Counted from the first letter of the stretch, positions 20,138 through 30,256 are shown. The stretch: DNA of 64,000 nt from Bacteroidota bacterium (GCA_947479085.1 CANJYB010000008.1:62001-126000), one strand, 5' to 3'. The notes: a model not told the origin generated them from the letters alone. Numbers and translations: made by a program.

Positions 20138-23065
20138 ATGAAAAAAATTATATTCTTTATACTATCCCTATTTATTGCTGTTTCCGTAAGTTTTATTGAT
20201 AAAGATAAAAACCAGGAAGCTGTATTTTACAAACCTGATTCACGTTGGGCAGATTCTGTAATCAAAACACTAACACCCGAAGAACGAATCGGACAGCTGT
20301 TTATGGTAGCTGCCTATTCCAACAAAGATAAAACGCATATAAAAGAAATAAAAAAATTAGTGAAGGAATATAAAATCGGGGGATTGATTTTTTTCCAGGG
20401 TGGGCCTTTAAGGCAGGCTAATCTTACCAATGAATACCAGGCAATTTCAAAAGTACCATTGTTTGTCGCCATGGATGCTGAGTGGGGATTGGCAATGCGA
20501 CTGGACAGCACGGTAAGATTTCCAAGACAAATGACATTGGGTGCTATACAAAACGATTCGTTGATTTATACCATGGGTGTAGAAATAGCCCGCCAATTTA
20601 AACGAATAGGAATGCAGATAAATTTTGCACCGGATGTGGACATTAACAACAATCCTCTGAACCCTGTAATAGGAACCCGTTCATTCGGGGAGAATAAATA
20701 CAATGTAACTTCAAAAGCATTAATGTACATGCAAGGAATGCAGAATAATGGAGTTCTTGCGAATGCCAAACATTTTCCGGGACATGGAGATACCGATAGT
20801 GACTCGCACAAAACATTGCCAACCATAAAATCTTCAAGAGCGCGATTGGACACCCTTGAATTATACCCTTTCAAACAATTAATGTCAAAAGGACTGGGAA
20901 GCATGATGGTGGCTCATTTATCCATACCTGCATTAGACACCACACCCAACCAGCCTTCTACACTGACCAAAAGAATTGTGACAGGGTTATTGAAAGACAC
21001 CTTAGGTTTCAAAGGTCTGGTATTTACAGATGCTATGAATATGCAGGGAGTAACCAAGTTTTATAAACCCGGGGAAGCAGATTTAAAAGCCATTTTAGCC
21101 GGGAACGATGTATTACTCTTTCCTGAAGATGTGCCCACTGCCATTAAAAAAATAAAAGAAGCAGTGGATAGTGGTTTGGTGACACAGGAAGAAATTGACA
21201 AAAGATGTTTGAAAATTTTAAAAGCAAAGCAATGGGCCGGCTTAAATCATTATACAAAAATTAAAACCAAAAACCTGTACAAAGATCTGAACACGATTAA
21301 TGCAGAGGTTATCAATCGCAAATTAACCGAAGCATCATTAACTCTTTTGCAAAATAAAAACAACATTATCCCCATAAAAAATCTGGATACATTAAGGATA
21401 GCCTCGCTTTCCCTGGGAAATAAAGAAGTAAACGCCTTCCAGCAAATGCTTTCCAATTACGCAAATGTTGCACATTTCGGTATTGATAAGGAAGCAAAGA
21501 AACCTGCGTTCGATACCATTCTTTCGCAGCTGAAAAACTATAACCTGGTGATTATTCACCTCAACAATACCAACAATAAGCCGGATAAAGATTTCGGGTT
21601 AGAACCAAAGGTGATGGACTTATTAAAAGCGGTGATGCGCCAGTCAAAAGTAATTGTGAACGTAAGTGCCAATCCTTACATCCTTGCAAAGATGGATAGT
21701 ATACAGTTTGCTGATGCGGTGGTGATGAGTTATGAAGATACCGATTTAAGCGGGTCGTATGCCGCACAGTTAATTTTTGGCGGAGTTGCTGCCTCTGGCA
21801 AATTGCCGGTAACCGCTAGTTCTTATTTTAAACTTGGAACAGGAATAACTACAAAAGCGGTTCGCTTTAAATATACCATACCTGAGGAATTAGGCATTGA
21901 TTCTAAAGCATTATCAAAAATTGATACGATTGCCTTAAAAGGCATAAAGGATAAGGTATATCCGGGGTGTCAGGTTTTTATTGCAAAAGATGGAAAAGTC
22001 ATTTACCAAAAATCATTTGGTTATCATACGTATTCTAAAAAAGAAAAGGTGAAGAACGATGACATTTATGACCTTGCATCTGTCACCAAAATAGGTGCTT
22101 CCACACCAAGTATTATGAAACTCTATGATGCAAAAAAAGTAAAAGTAAATGAGAAATTAGTCACTTACCTGCCCATGCTGAAAGGAAGTAATAAGGAAAA
22201 CATAATTATCAGGGAAATGATGGCTCATCAGGCCGGCCTTAAAGACTGGATTCCTTTCTGGGGAAAAACAATGAATAATGGTGCTTATAATCCTGCTATT
22301 TACAATAATTCCCAAAACGATATTTATACCAAACGAGTGGCCGAACATTTATACATCAATAAAAACTATGAGGATACTATTTATAAACAAATCATAGAAT
22401 CGCCCGTAAAAGAAAAAGGGAAATTATTATACAGCGACCTGGGTTATTATTTCCTGAAAAAAATTATTGAACAACAAACTTCAATGACTGAAGATGAATA
22501 CACCTATAAAACATTTTATGCTCCTTTAGGACTAACCACCATGGGTTATAAGCCAAGAGAACGATTTGATACCAACCGGATTATTCCGACAGAACTTGAT
22601 AAAAAATTCAGAAAACAATTGGTTCATGGAGATGTACACGACCAGGGGGCTGCCATGCTGGGCGGTGTGGGAGGACATGCTGGTTTGTTTTCGGATGCTA
22701 ACGACTTAGGCGTAATGATGCAGATGTATCTTAATCATGGTACTTACGGAGGTACCCGTTATATCGATTCTTCAACGGTGCATGAATTTACAAAATGTCA
22801 GTACTGCTTTGAAAACAGGAGAGGAATGGGGTTTGATAAACCGGAAATGTCAATAGGAAAAGAAAGTCCTGTAAGTTTATCGTGTAACCCTGAAAGCTTT
22901 GGTCATTCAGGGTTTACCGGAACATTAACATGGGCGGACCCAGTTAACGGTACCGTATATGTTTTTCTTTCCAACCGGGTGTACCCTGATGCAGATGATA
23001 ATAAACTTGCGAAATCAGGCATTCGAACAAAAATACAGGAAGTGATTTATTCCTTAATGAAATAA
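20138..23065 (+). CDS. Glycoside hydrolase family 3 (NagZ-like) fused to a beta-lactamase-class-C-like serine hydrolase
   Basis: KHFPGHGDTDSDSHKTLP (GH3/NagZ signature) in the N-half; ASVTKIGAS (SxxK) and HSGFTG in the C-half. Confidence 0.93.
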   Translation: MKKIIFFILSLFIAVSVSFIDKDKNQEAVFYKPDSRWADSVIKTLTPEERIGQLFMVAAYSNKDKTHIKEIKKLVKEYKIGGLIFFQGGPLRQANLTNEYQAISKVPLFVAMDAEWGLAMRLDSTVRFPRQMTLGAIQNDSLIYTMGVEIARQFKRIGMQINFAPDVDINNNPLNPVIGTRSFGENKYNVTSKALMYMQGMQNNGVLANAKHFPGHGDTDSDSHKTLPTIKSSRARLDTLELYPFKQLMSKGLGSMMVAHLSIPALDTTPNQPSTLTKRIVTGLLKDTLGFKGLVFTDAMNMQGVTKFYKPGEADLKAILAGNDVLLFPEDVPTAIKKIKEAVDSGLVTQEEIDKRCLKILKAKQWAGLNHYTKIKTKNLYKDLNTINAEVINRKLTEASLTLLQNKNNIIPIKNLDTLRIASLSLGNKEVNAFQQMLSNYANVAHFGIDKEAKKPAFDTILSQLKNYNLVIIHLNNTNNKPDKDFGLEPKVMDLLKAVMRQSKVIVNVSANPYILAKMDSIQFADAVVMSYEDTDLSGSYAAQLIFGGVAASGKLPVTASSYFKLGTGITTKAVRFKYTIPEELGIDSKALSKIDTIALKGIKDKVYPGCQVFIAKDGKVIYQKSFGYHTYSKKEKVKNDDIYDLASVTKIGASTPSIMKLYDAKKVKVNEKLVTYLPMLKGSNKENIIIREMMAHQAGLKDWIPFWGKTMNNGAYNPAIYNNSQNDIYTKRVAEHLYINKNYEDTIYKQIIESPVKEKGKLLYSDLGYYFLKKIIEQQTSMTEDEYTYKTFYAPLGLTTMGYKPRERFDTNRIIPTELDKKFRKQLVHGDVHDQGAAMLGGVGGHAGLFSDANDLGVMMQMYLNHGTYGGTRYIDSSTVHEFTKCQYCFENRRGMGFDKPEMSIGKESPVSLSCNPESFGHSGFTGTLTWADPVNGTVYVFLSNRVYPDADDNKLAKSGIRTKIQEVIYSLMK

Positions 23066-23071
23066 GAGACA

Positions 23072-25519
23072 CTACTGAAGGAACACAACTCTTTTTACTG
23101 ATGTACCTTGTTCGGTTTGCATCTTCACAAGATATATTCCGGTATCAGATAGCGAAAACTCATACCGATACTCTCCTGCTCGTTGTTGCTGATTATTAAC
23201 AATAATGTGTACCTTTTCTCCCAGTCTATTATCCACTTCTATATTTACCATACCGCCACTTTTTAAAGAATAATAAAGTGTGGAAACGGAACTGGCCGGG
23301 TTAGGATAGATGGTAAACAGATTAGCATCCGAAAGTTCGGTGATACCTATATTATTAATTACTACCTGTGCGGAAGTATCGGAAGAACAGCCATTATTGC
23401 TTACAATTACATAATAGGTTCCGTTTTGACTAACCAAATAAGTAGATCCGGTAGCACTTGTAATGCTGCTATTATTCATGTACCATTGATTTCCTGTTGA
23501 CGCACTCGATGTTAATGTCATCCCATTTTGTGCAATTACAGGGGTTGAAGGAATCGGGTTTACTGTAACAGAGCTGATGTAACTGGCTGAACAGCCTGCT
23601 AACGTATAGGTGACCGTATAAGTGGTACTTGAAAATGGATTAACCACCGTACTTTGTGTCAGTCCTCCATCCGACCAGGAATAGCTTCCTCCCGCAGGAG
23701 AAGATACAGCAGTAAGAGTAACACTTTCACCGGAACACATCGTATCTGAATTACTGGTAACAGATGGTGAAGGATTTACAGTAACGGTTGCAGAATCGGT
23801 GGCTGTATTGGCACATCCCACAGATGTATAAGTTACGGTATAAGTGGAAGTGGAAGATGGACTAACTGAAATGCCTGCATTGCTCCCTAATCCTCCTGCC
23901 CAGGTGTAGGTTCCTCCTAAAGGAACAGCACTTGCGGTAAGCGTTGCGGTTGCTCCATCACAAATAGTAGTCGAATTTAAAGTAATTACCGGAGTGGTAA
24001 TAATGGAAACGATTCCCGCTACTGTATTGGCACATCCGTTTAAGGTATAAAATACAAGATAGGCAGTGGTTGCAGTAGGAGTCACAGCAATACTTTGTGT
24101 GGTTTGTCCACTGTTCGACCAGTAATAAGTACCTCCGGGAGCCGAAGGAGAGGCTGTTAGTACCGCACTTTGCCCGACACAGATGGAAGTGGAATTGCAG
24201 GTTACCGTAGGCCGTTGAATCACGGTAATCATAGCCGTATCATAACCGGTATTGGTACAACCTGCCAATGTATATCCCACAATAAAACTGGTGTCTGCTG
24301 AAGGTGTTATTGATATACTGCTGGCTGTATCATTGGTTGGTGACCATAAAAAGCTACCTCCTTGTGAAGGTGAAATTGCGTTAAGTGTAACGGTTTGTCC
24401 TGAACAAATGGTGGGAGAATTAACTGTCACTATAGGTGCAGGATGTATCAATACATTGGTAGAATGAGAACAGGTCATTCCATTCGCTGTAACTGTTACC
24501 ACGAGAGTATACGTTCCGGCATCTACCATGGTTACTGAAGGTATTGTTGGATTCTGGACGTTCGATGTAAAACCGTTAGGACCTGTCCAGGCATAGGTTC
24601 CGCCTGTAACGGCAGTGGCAGTTAAATTTAAAGCAGCACCAACGCATAACGGTCCGTTATTCGAAATAGCTACTGTGCATGGAATACAAGGTATAGGTGC
24701 TGTATAGGTAGCAGTCTGGAAACAACTTCCTTCATCCGAAAAAGAAGCATGCACCGTGCAGACGGTACCTGTGGATTGAAGATTGGGAATGCTATAATTT
24801 ACCGGATTGGTAAATGGTGCATTAAAGGTAACACTTCCCCCGCCAGTGGTGCTTACCGTAAGTATGCCTGTAGCAGGTGGTGAAGTAAAATTAATTTGTC
24901 CGTTTAATATATAGGTATTGGAAGGTGCATTACAGGCTGTCGGAACGGCAGTAACTGATGAAACCGAACAGGAAGAAGTACATTGCGAAGTACCCGTGCT
25001 ATTCGGGCTTTGAACAAATGTAATATTACCTGCAAGGTTGGAATAATTGGTGCAAAGCAAAACATAATAATTACCTGCAACAGCTCCGTTAATGGTACAA
25101 ACCTCTGACGCAGAACCGGTATATCCGCAACTTACTATGGCTCCTGCTCCTAATAAAGTATCACCGATTACAGTGCAACCTGCCCCAGGACTTGCAAACG
25201 GTCCCCAGCAAACAAAATCTACATCGCGTGGTGTGCCACCAAGGTCTGTTTGGTTAATGGTAAAAATAATATTCCCGGAAGTGGTTACCTGCATGTAAAA
25301 CCATTTGGCATTAGGTGTGGAGTTCACACAACCATACACTCCTCCTCCACCGATGGAACCTACTCCTGTAACATTGGAAAAATAATAATTTGAACTGGTG
25401 CAAAATTCCACCGCATTGGCACAGCTCGAAGCTTGTGCATTTAACTTCAATGAAAAAGAAGAGAGAACAATAATAAAGAAGTAAAGTTTTTTCATAGCAT
25501 TCGTTTTAATAAAAAACAA
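23072..25519 (-). CDS. Secreted Ig-like/PKD-like repeat protein with T9SS type A sorting domain
   Basis: Repeated SxTICxGxxxTLTAxxxxxGGTYxW blocks; C-terminal FTIYPNPASSVSTLYYSL...GIYLVKMQTEQGTSVKRVVFLQ. Confidence 0.85.
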   Translation of the reverse strand: MFFIKTNAMKKLYFFIIVLSSFSLKLNAQASSCANAVEFCTSSNYYFSNVTGVGSIGGGGVYGCVNSTPNAKWFYMQVTTSGNIIFTINQTDLGGTPRDVDFVCWGPFASPGAGCTVIGDTLLGAGAIVSCGYTGSASEVCTINGAVAGNYYVLLCTNYSNLAGNITFVQSPNSTGTSQCTSSCSVSSVTAVPTACNAPSNTYILNGQINFTSPPATGILTVSTTGGGSVTFNAPFTNPVNYSIPNLQSTGTVCTVHASFSDEGSCFQTATYTAPIPCIPCTVAISNNGPLCVGAALNLTATAVTGGTYAWTGPNGFTSNVQNPTIPSVTMVDAGTYTLVVTVTANGMTCSHSTNVLIHPAPIVTVNSPTICSGQTVTLNAISPSQGGSFLWSPTNDTASSISITPSADTSFIVGYTLAGCTNTGYDTAMITVIQRPTVTCNSTSICVGQSAVLTASPSAPGGTYYWSNSGQTTQSIAVTPTATTAYLVFYTLNGCANTVAGIVSIITTPVITLNSTTICDGATATLTASAVPLGGTYTWAGGLGSNAGISVSPSSTSTYTVTYTSVGCANTATDSATVTVNPSPSVTSNSDTMCSGESVTLTAVSSPAGGSYSWSDGGLTQSTVVNPFSSTTYTVTYTLAGCSASYISSVTVNPIPSTPVIAQNGMTLTSSASTGNQWYMNNSSITSATGSTYLVSQNGTYYVIVSNNGCSSDTSAQVVINNIGITELSDANLFTIYPNPASSVSTLYYSLKSGGMVNIEVDNRLGEKVHIIVNNQQQRAGEYRYEFSLSDTGIYLVKMQTEQGTSVKRVVFLQ

Positions 25520-25696
25520 ATGTAGAATTTTTATCTGGTAATTTAAAACTCATTTCTACTTATTCGAAGTTCCTGCGCGTGAGGGATTATCCATGCGTAA
25601 TTTTTTCTTTATGGAATGAATGAATTCCACTAAGCTCCATTTGTAGTGAAAATCCTTTTTAGTTCTTCACTAAAAAGATTGCAACGAAAAGCCCGA

Positions 25697-25715
25697 CCCC
25701 GATTTTTCATCGGGG
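25697..25715. repeat. Hairpin within an intergenic repeat-like segment
   Basis: CCCCGAT-TTTTC-ATCGGGG inside gcgcgtgagggat...agcccgaccccgatttttcatcgggggcacgccc. Confidence 0.5.
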
Positions 25716-25759
25716 GCACGCCCTGCTATTTCATATAATTAATTGTTAAGAAAAAAAGA

Positions 25760-27229
25760 TTACCTGCTGTAATTAGGTGCTTCCCTGGTAATGGAAACCC
25801 CATGAGGATGACTTTCCCTTATACCTGAACTGGTAATGCGAATGAATTTTGCCTTTTGCAAAGCATCTATGTTTTTAGCACCGCAATAGCCCATACCTGC
25901 GCGTAATCCGCCAATGAACTGGAACACTACTTCAGAAAGATTCCCTTTCACGGGCACTCTTCCGGAGATGCCTTCCGGCACCAGTTTTTTAATATCATCT
26001 TCCGCATCCTGGAAATAACGGTCCTTACTGCCTTTCTGCATGGCTTCAATAGAACCCATTCCACGATACGACTTAAATTTTCTTCCTTCAAAAATAATAT
26101 TTTCACCCGGTGCTTCTTCCACCCCGGCAAACATCGAACCCATCATTACCGAATCGGCACCTGCTGCAAGGGCTTTTACTATATCACCGGTAAACCTTAT
26201 TCCTCCATCAGCAATTACAGGCACTCCTGTATTTCTCAATGCCTTGGCTACTTCTATCACCGCTGTAAATTGAGGAACTCCCACACCTGCAATGATACGT
26301 GTGGTACAAATAGACCCTGGACCTATTCCCACCTTCACAGCATCTGCTCCTGCTTTTACCAATGCGATTGCCGCTTCGGCTGTAGCCACATTCCCTACCA
26401 CTACTTCCAGTTTCGGGTATTTTTTCTTTGCTCTTTTTAATGCTTCTATTACCCCTTTCGAATGACCATGTGCAGTATCTATAATGACTGCATCCACTCC
26501 TGCTGTTACCAACCCGTCTATTCTATCCATCATATCAGCAGTAACACCCACTGCTGCTGCTACCCGCAAACGACCAAGGCTATCCTTGTTTGCAAACGGA
26601 TGTACTTTTACTTTAATAATATCTCTGTATGTAATCAACCCTACCAACCTGTTGTTCTTATCCACCACCGGTAGTTTTTCTATCTTATGGTTTTGTAGTA
26701 TCTGTTCCGCTTTTTTCAGGTCAGTTCCTTCCTTTGCCACTATCAGGTCCTTGCTGGTCATCACTTCTTTCACCAGGCGTTTCATGTTTTTTTCAAAACG
26801 CAAATCACGATTGGTAACTATCCCAAGCAATTTTTTATCTCCATTAATAACCGGTATGCCTCCTATCTTGTTTTCCTTCATCAGGTCCTTGGCATCCTTA
26901 ACAGTAGCTGTTTCCAGCACGGTCACCGGTTCCTGTATCATCCCGCTTTCCGAACGTTTTACCTTACGTACCTGCTCGGCCTGTTCGGCAATGGTCATGT
27001 TTTTATGCAATACACCTATTCCTCCCTCTTGAGCAATGGCAATAGCCAACTGGTACTCCGTTACGGTATCCATAGCAGCCGAAACCACAGGGGTATTCAG
27101 TTTGATTTTTTGGGAAAAATAAGAAGATATGTCCACTTCTCTTGGCAGTACTTCCGAATAAGCGGGTACTAATAATACATCATCGTAGGTTAAGCCTTCG
27201 CCTACAAATTTGCTGGAATCTAATGACAT
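25760..27229 (-). CDS. guaB: Inosine-5'-monophosphate dehydrogenase
   Basis: [24 protein letters not shown] domains, [33 protein letters not shown]. Confidence 0.98.
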   Translation of the reverse strand: MSLDSSKFVGEGLTYDDVLLVPAYSEVLPREVDISSYFSQKIKLNTPVVSAAMDTVTEYQLAIAIAQEGGIGVLHKNMTIAEQAEQVRKVKRSESGMIQEPVTVLETATVKDAKDLMKENKIGGIPVINGDKKLLGIVTNRDLRFEKNMKRLVKEVMTSKDLIVAKEGTDLKKAEQILQNHKIEKLPVVDKNNRLVGLITYRDIIKVKVHPFANKDSLGRLRVAAAVGVTADMMDRIDGLVTAGVDAVIIDTAHGHSKGVIEALKRAKKKYPKLEVVVGNVATAEAAIALVKAGADAVKVGIGPGSICTTRIIAGVGVPQFTAVIEVAKALRNTGVPVIADGGIRFTGDIVKALAAGADSVMMGSMFAGVEEAPGENIIFEGRKFKSYRGMGSIEAMQKGSKDRYFQDAEDDIKKLVPEGISGRVPVKGNLSEVVFQFIGGLRAGMGYCGAKNIDALQKAKFIRITSSGIRESHPHGVSITREAPNYSR

Positions 27230-27359
27230 GTGGTTGGGAATTTGAATTTTTTATAAATAAAATTCGTGCAAATATACAACTTTATTTTGTTCGCCCATTA
27301 AAGGAAAGTTAAATGGAAGTTTGTTGTATTAAGAAAGGGGGTTTAAAGACTGACAGGTA

Positions 27360-27590
27360 TTACTGGCAGAGATAAAAAGAAAAGTATAAGACAAGTTTCA
27401 TTTTGTCTTTCTCCACTTCTTCAAATGCGGCCACCACCCGGAAAATAGGTTTTGAAAATAGTTTGAAGGCAATGAGTGACGGAGGCTCTATTTTGATAAA
27501 CTCACATTCATTGGCATAATTTCCTTTGTCGGGTGCATGCATTATAAAACTCCATTTGCCCTCAACACCAAAATTAAATATTTTTTACTA
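27360..27590 (-). pseudogene. Truncated SRPBCC/AHSA1-like gene remnant
   Basis: In-frame GVEGKWSFIMHAPDKGNYANECEFIKIEPPSLIAFKLFSKPIFRVVAAFEEVEKDKMKLVLYFSFY then stop; resembles the middle of AHSA1-like domains with both ends missing. Confidence 0.55.
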
Positions 27591-27693
27591 TTAAACTTTT
27601 ACAAAGATATTGGAAAATTAAAACCTATACTATTGATTTTCGGCAGGATGATGGTAAAACAGGACGTAGGGGGACCTTATGCCCAACGGGGGG
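27566..27693 (+). repeat. Intergenic repeat unit (about 87 bp) plus hairpin repeat copy b
   Basis: caacaccaaaattaaat...actattaaactt.tacaaagatat..gaaaattaaaac...actattgatttt..g.aggatg, shared with 28519-28608; aggacgtagggggaccttatgcccaacgggggg follows. Confidence 0.8.
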
Positions 27694-27700
27694 CTAATGT

Positions 27701-28333
27701 TTATTTAAGTTTCTTTGCAATATAATTACCTATTTTTTCACCTGCAATTCTATAGCATTCTGTGTAACATCTGTTACACATTCCATATTCATATGGACCG
27801 TTTAAATCCCAGTTCATCGTCCTAAAAGAACAATAAGCTACCGTTTTATTCGATGCAAGTTCTTTCCATTGAACCTGAAAATCAATCATTGGATTGCTTT
27901 GCCCAATCGCAGTCTCCCAAGTGGACCAAATATTAACGATAACAACAACCATATAATACTTTCCAGTTGAAAATTTACCACTTACATTCGCCATTTTCAA
28001 TTTGGTTTTTTTCTTGTTCAATTCATTCAATAAGCCTGTAGTAAATGCTGGATAATAGACATCTTTTTTGTAACTATACCATTGCGCTGCCCATTTATCA
28101 CCATTTCCCCAAACCCTTTTATTTTCCCGTGCTGTAACTTCTGAAACATATTGAGCTTCTGTTATTTTATCATTTGTCATAATATTCTCCGCCCAGAAGC
28201 CATAATTTAGTACAGAGTCTTCTTTCAAAAACGATAGAGATTCATCCCCTTTATCAAAATTGAATTGAAAAATCTTTTTTTGAGCTATTGAAAATTGAGG
28301 GATTAATAAAATTAAAAAAAGTAATTTTTTCAT
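27701..28333 (-). CDS. Hypothetical secreted protein
   Basis: Signal peptide MKKLLFLILLIPQFSIAQ; 210 aa; no family recognised. Confidence 0.7.
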   Translation of the reverse strand: MKKLLFLILLIPQFSIAQKKIFQFNFDKGDESLSFLKEDSVLNYGFWAENIMTNDKITEAQYVSEVTARENKRVWGNGDKWAAQWYSYKKDVYYPAFTTGLLNELNKKKTKLKMANVSGKFSTGKYYMVVVIVNIWSTWETAIGQSNPMIDFQVQWKELASNKTVAYCSFRTMNWDLNGPYEYGMCNRCYTECYRIAGEKIGNYIAKKLK

Positions 28334-28446
28334 ACGTTTCTTGTTTGTTTGTGTTTTTTATAAACTTCTGTTTTTATGGTGGTCTCGGCCATCCTCTCTG
28401 TTTAAATTTTATTTCTGTTTTAAATTCTGTTCGTTGCGATAAAGTT

Positions 28447-28478
28447 CGTTAGCACGTTTCTCATCATGACGGCTAACG
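28447..28478. repeat. CGTTAGC...GCTAACG inverted repeat
   Basis: cgttagcacgtttctcatcatgacggctaacg. Confidence 0.6.
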
Positions 28479-28518
28479 GTATCGGGGTATAGAATTTTGA
28501 ATAGGTGCAGAACAATAA

Positions 28519-28608
28519 CCCAACACCAAAATTAAATAATCTATACTATTAAACTTGTACAAAGATATAAGAAAATTAAAACTAACACTATTGATTTTGG
28601 GTAGGATG
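28519..28608 (+). repeat. Second copy of the about 87-bp intergenic repeat
   Basis: Direct similarity to 27566-27652 by eye. Confidence 0.8.
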
Positions 28609-28667
28609 CCGCTTAAATTGAGCGGGGGGAGACCCAATACCTAAAAGCGGAATGTACTAACCTATGG

Positions 28668-29030
28668 TTAAGGATACATCCGATCATAACCTGGTTTAAG
28701 AAATACTATCTGGTCTTCAATTTTTTTTACAATTGAATACCTATATCTGTTATGAAAGCCAACATCAGTTAAGGGGTTGCAAAACATTAAAATCATGAAT
28801 AAGTCTTTTGGTTCTGTGGACTTAAATACCATTTCGGGAATTTCAAAAAAGCCCATTAGCATGTTTATAATTATTTCCACTTCTATAGCGCTTTCTGCTA
28901 AATCCTCGGGGCTATAATCAGAGCCTTCAAACTGCCTTCCGTTTTTATATGCTTTCAGCATTTGGTTTAGTCGTTCCCTAGAACCTGCTAACAGCAGTTT
29001 AAAACAATACTCTTCTTCTTTTGTAAACAT
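28668..29030 (-). CDS. Hypothetical protein (120 aa)
   Basis: Intact ORF, acidic/helical, no family recognised. Confidence 0.5.
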   Translation of the reverse strand: MFTKEEEYCFKLLLAGSRERLNQMLKAYKNGRQFEGSDYSPEDLAESAIEVEIIINMLMGFFEIPEMVFKSTEPKDLFMILMFCNPLTDVGFHNRYRYSIVKKIEDQIVFLKPGYDRMYP

Positions 29031-29110
29031 ATTTTCTTTGTTATTAAAAAAAACGTCCTACAAATATAAAAAAATATTTCTTCGTAAAAATCCTTTTGCC
29101 TGACGTTCAA

Positions 29111-29210
29111 CCGGGATTTTTCGGGTGTAAGGTAACCTACTCCATTAATTTGAACCTATGCACAGCCGCATTTATCAAAGCTTCAGCTTAGCTTTTACAA
29201 GGGGGACCCT
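29111..29210 (+). repeat. About 95-bp repeat copy A
   Basis: tccattaatttgaacctatgcacagccgcatttatcaaagcttcagcttagct; copies at 29835-29932 and, shortened, 30030-30095. Confidence 0.8.
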
Positions 29211-29254
29211 GTATTTGGGAATTAACGAATTTTTATGGGTAAGGTTTTGTTGCT

Positions 29255-29548
29255 TTGAATGAAAATGCCGACAATTTGATTGAAAATACCAGTGATTTCC
29301 TTTGAGATTCGCACGGTTTTATTGGAAGTTCCAACGGTTTAATTGGAAGTTCGCACGATTTAATTGGAAGTTCCAACGATTTTATTGAAAGTTCAGGTCG
29401 TTTTATTGGAAGTTCCAACGATTTTATTGGAAGTTCAAGTCATTTTATTGGAAGTTCCAACGATTTTATTGGAAGTTCAGGTCATTTTATTGGAAGTTCC
29501 AACGATTTTATTGAAAGTTCAGGTCGTTTTATTGGAAGTTCCAACGAT
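29255..29548. repeat. Tandem array, exact 21-bp period, 14 units without indels
   Basis: Units alternate tttattggaagttccaacgat / tttattggaagttcaggtcat; the consensus unit contains the dyad TTGGAA-G-TTCCAA. Confidence 0.95.
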
Positions 29549-29566
29549 GTTATTGACCTGTTTTAC

Positions 29567-29737
29567 GGGGTTTTACCCGGTTTTTCTTTGAAAAATGAGA
29601 ATCAGGCAACGCTTTGTGAAATACTTAAAGTGGCGGAACGCCAGTAACTTTAGGGCGTTCGGGGGTTTTACCCGGTTTTTTATTGAAAAAGCTGAGTAAG
29701 GACAAGCTTTGCGAGGCAATCAGTGTGACGAATGCCC
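29567..29737. repeat. Two adjacent diverged direct repeats (about 75 bp each)
   Basis: ggggttttacccggttttt...ttgaaaaa...gctttg.ga at 29567-29642 and 29661-29737. Confidence 0.65.
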
Positions 29738-29753
29738 CTAAAAAATAGGGATA

Positions 29754-29837
29754 CAGCAAAATACGCCTGTGCCTGAGGGTATTTCGGGAGGATGCCGGTT
29801 AAACAGGACGTAGGGGGACGCTACGCTCAACTGGGGG
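29754..29837 (+). repeat. 84-bp direct repeat copy 1 (includes hairpin repeat copy c)
   Basis: cagcaaaatacgcctgtgcctgagggtatttcgggaggatgccggttaaacaggacgtagggggacgctacgctcaactggggg; one mismatch to 30257-30340. Confidence 0.95.
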
Positions 29838-29932
29838 ATTTTCAGATGTAAGCTTAACTTACTCAATTAATTTGAACCTAAGCACAGCCGCACTTATCAA
29901 GGCTTCAGCTTAGCTCCTACAGGGGGGACGCC
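29835..29932 (+). repeat. About 95-bp repeat copy B
   Basis: actcaattaatttgaacctaagcacagccgcacttatcaaggcttcagcttagct. Confidence 0.8.
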
Positions 29933-30000
29933 ACCAAATAACAGGAAGTATGCGGAGTTGGTAGGGATGAATTAAATAAGGCGGGACGCCTTGTTAAACT

Positions 30001-30095
30001 GGACGTAGGGGGACCCTACGCCCAACTGGGGGGATTTTCAAATGTAAGCTTAACTTACTCAATAAGGCATCAGCTTAGCTACTATAAGGGGATTT
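30001..30095 (+). repeat. Hairpin repeat copy d followed by deleted copy C of the 95-bp repeat
   Basis: ggacgtagggggaccctacgcccaactggggggattttcaaatgtaagcttaacttactcaataaggcatcagcttagct. Confidence 0.8.
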
Positions 30096-30256
30096 TCTTG
30101 TGAGTTAAAATGTGTCAAAATGGCGTAAAACTGCCATCAAGTTGGGCTAGACTGCCATCAAGTTGTGCTCGGGAGGGTACAAGTTATGCTAAATGATGGA
30201 GCGATGGAGGTGAAGAAGGGAGGCAAACGGAAGTGTATATATAAGGTGGCGGGACG

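Noticed and set aside
29255-29548. CRISPR array
   Set aside because: No unique spacers, units are directly abutting 21-mers, and no cas genes are present.
29233-29591. ORFs of 61 and 75 aa with 7-aa repeats on both strands
   Set aside because: Artefact of the 21-bp array, open on both strands; no convincing start context or family.
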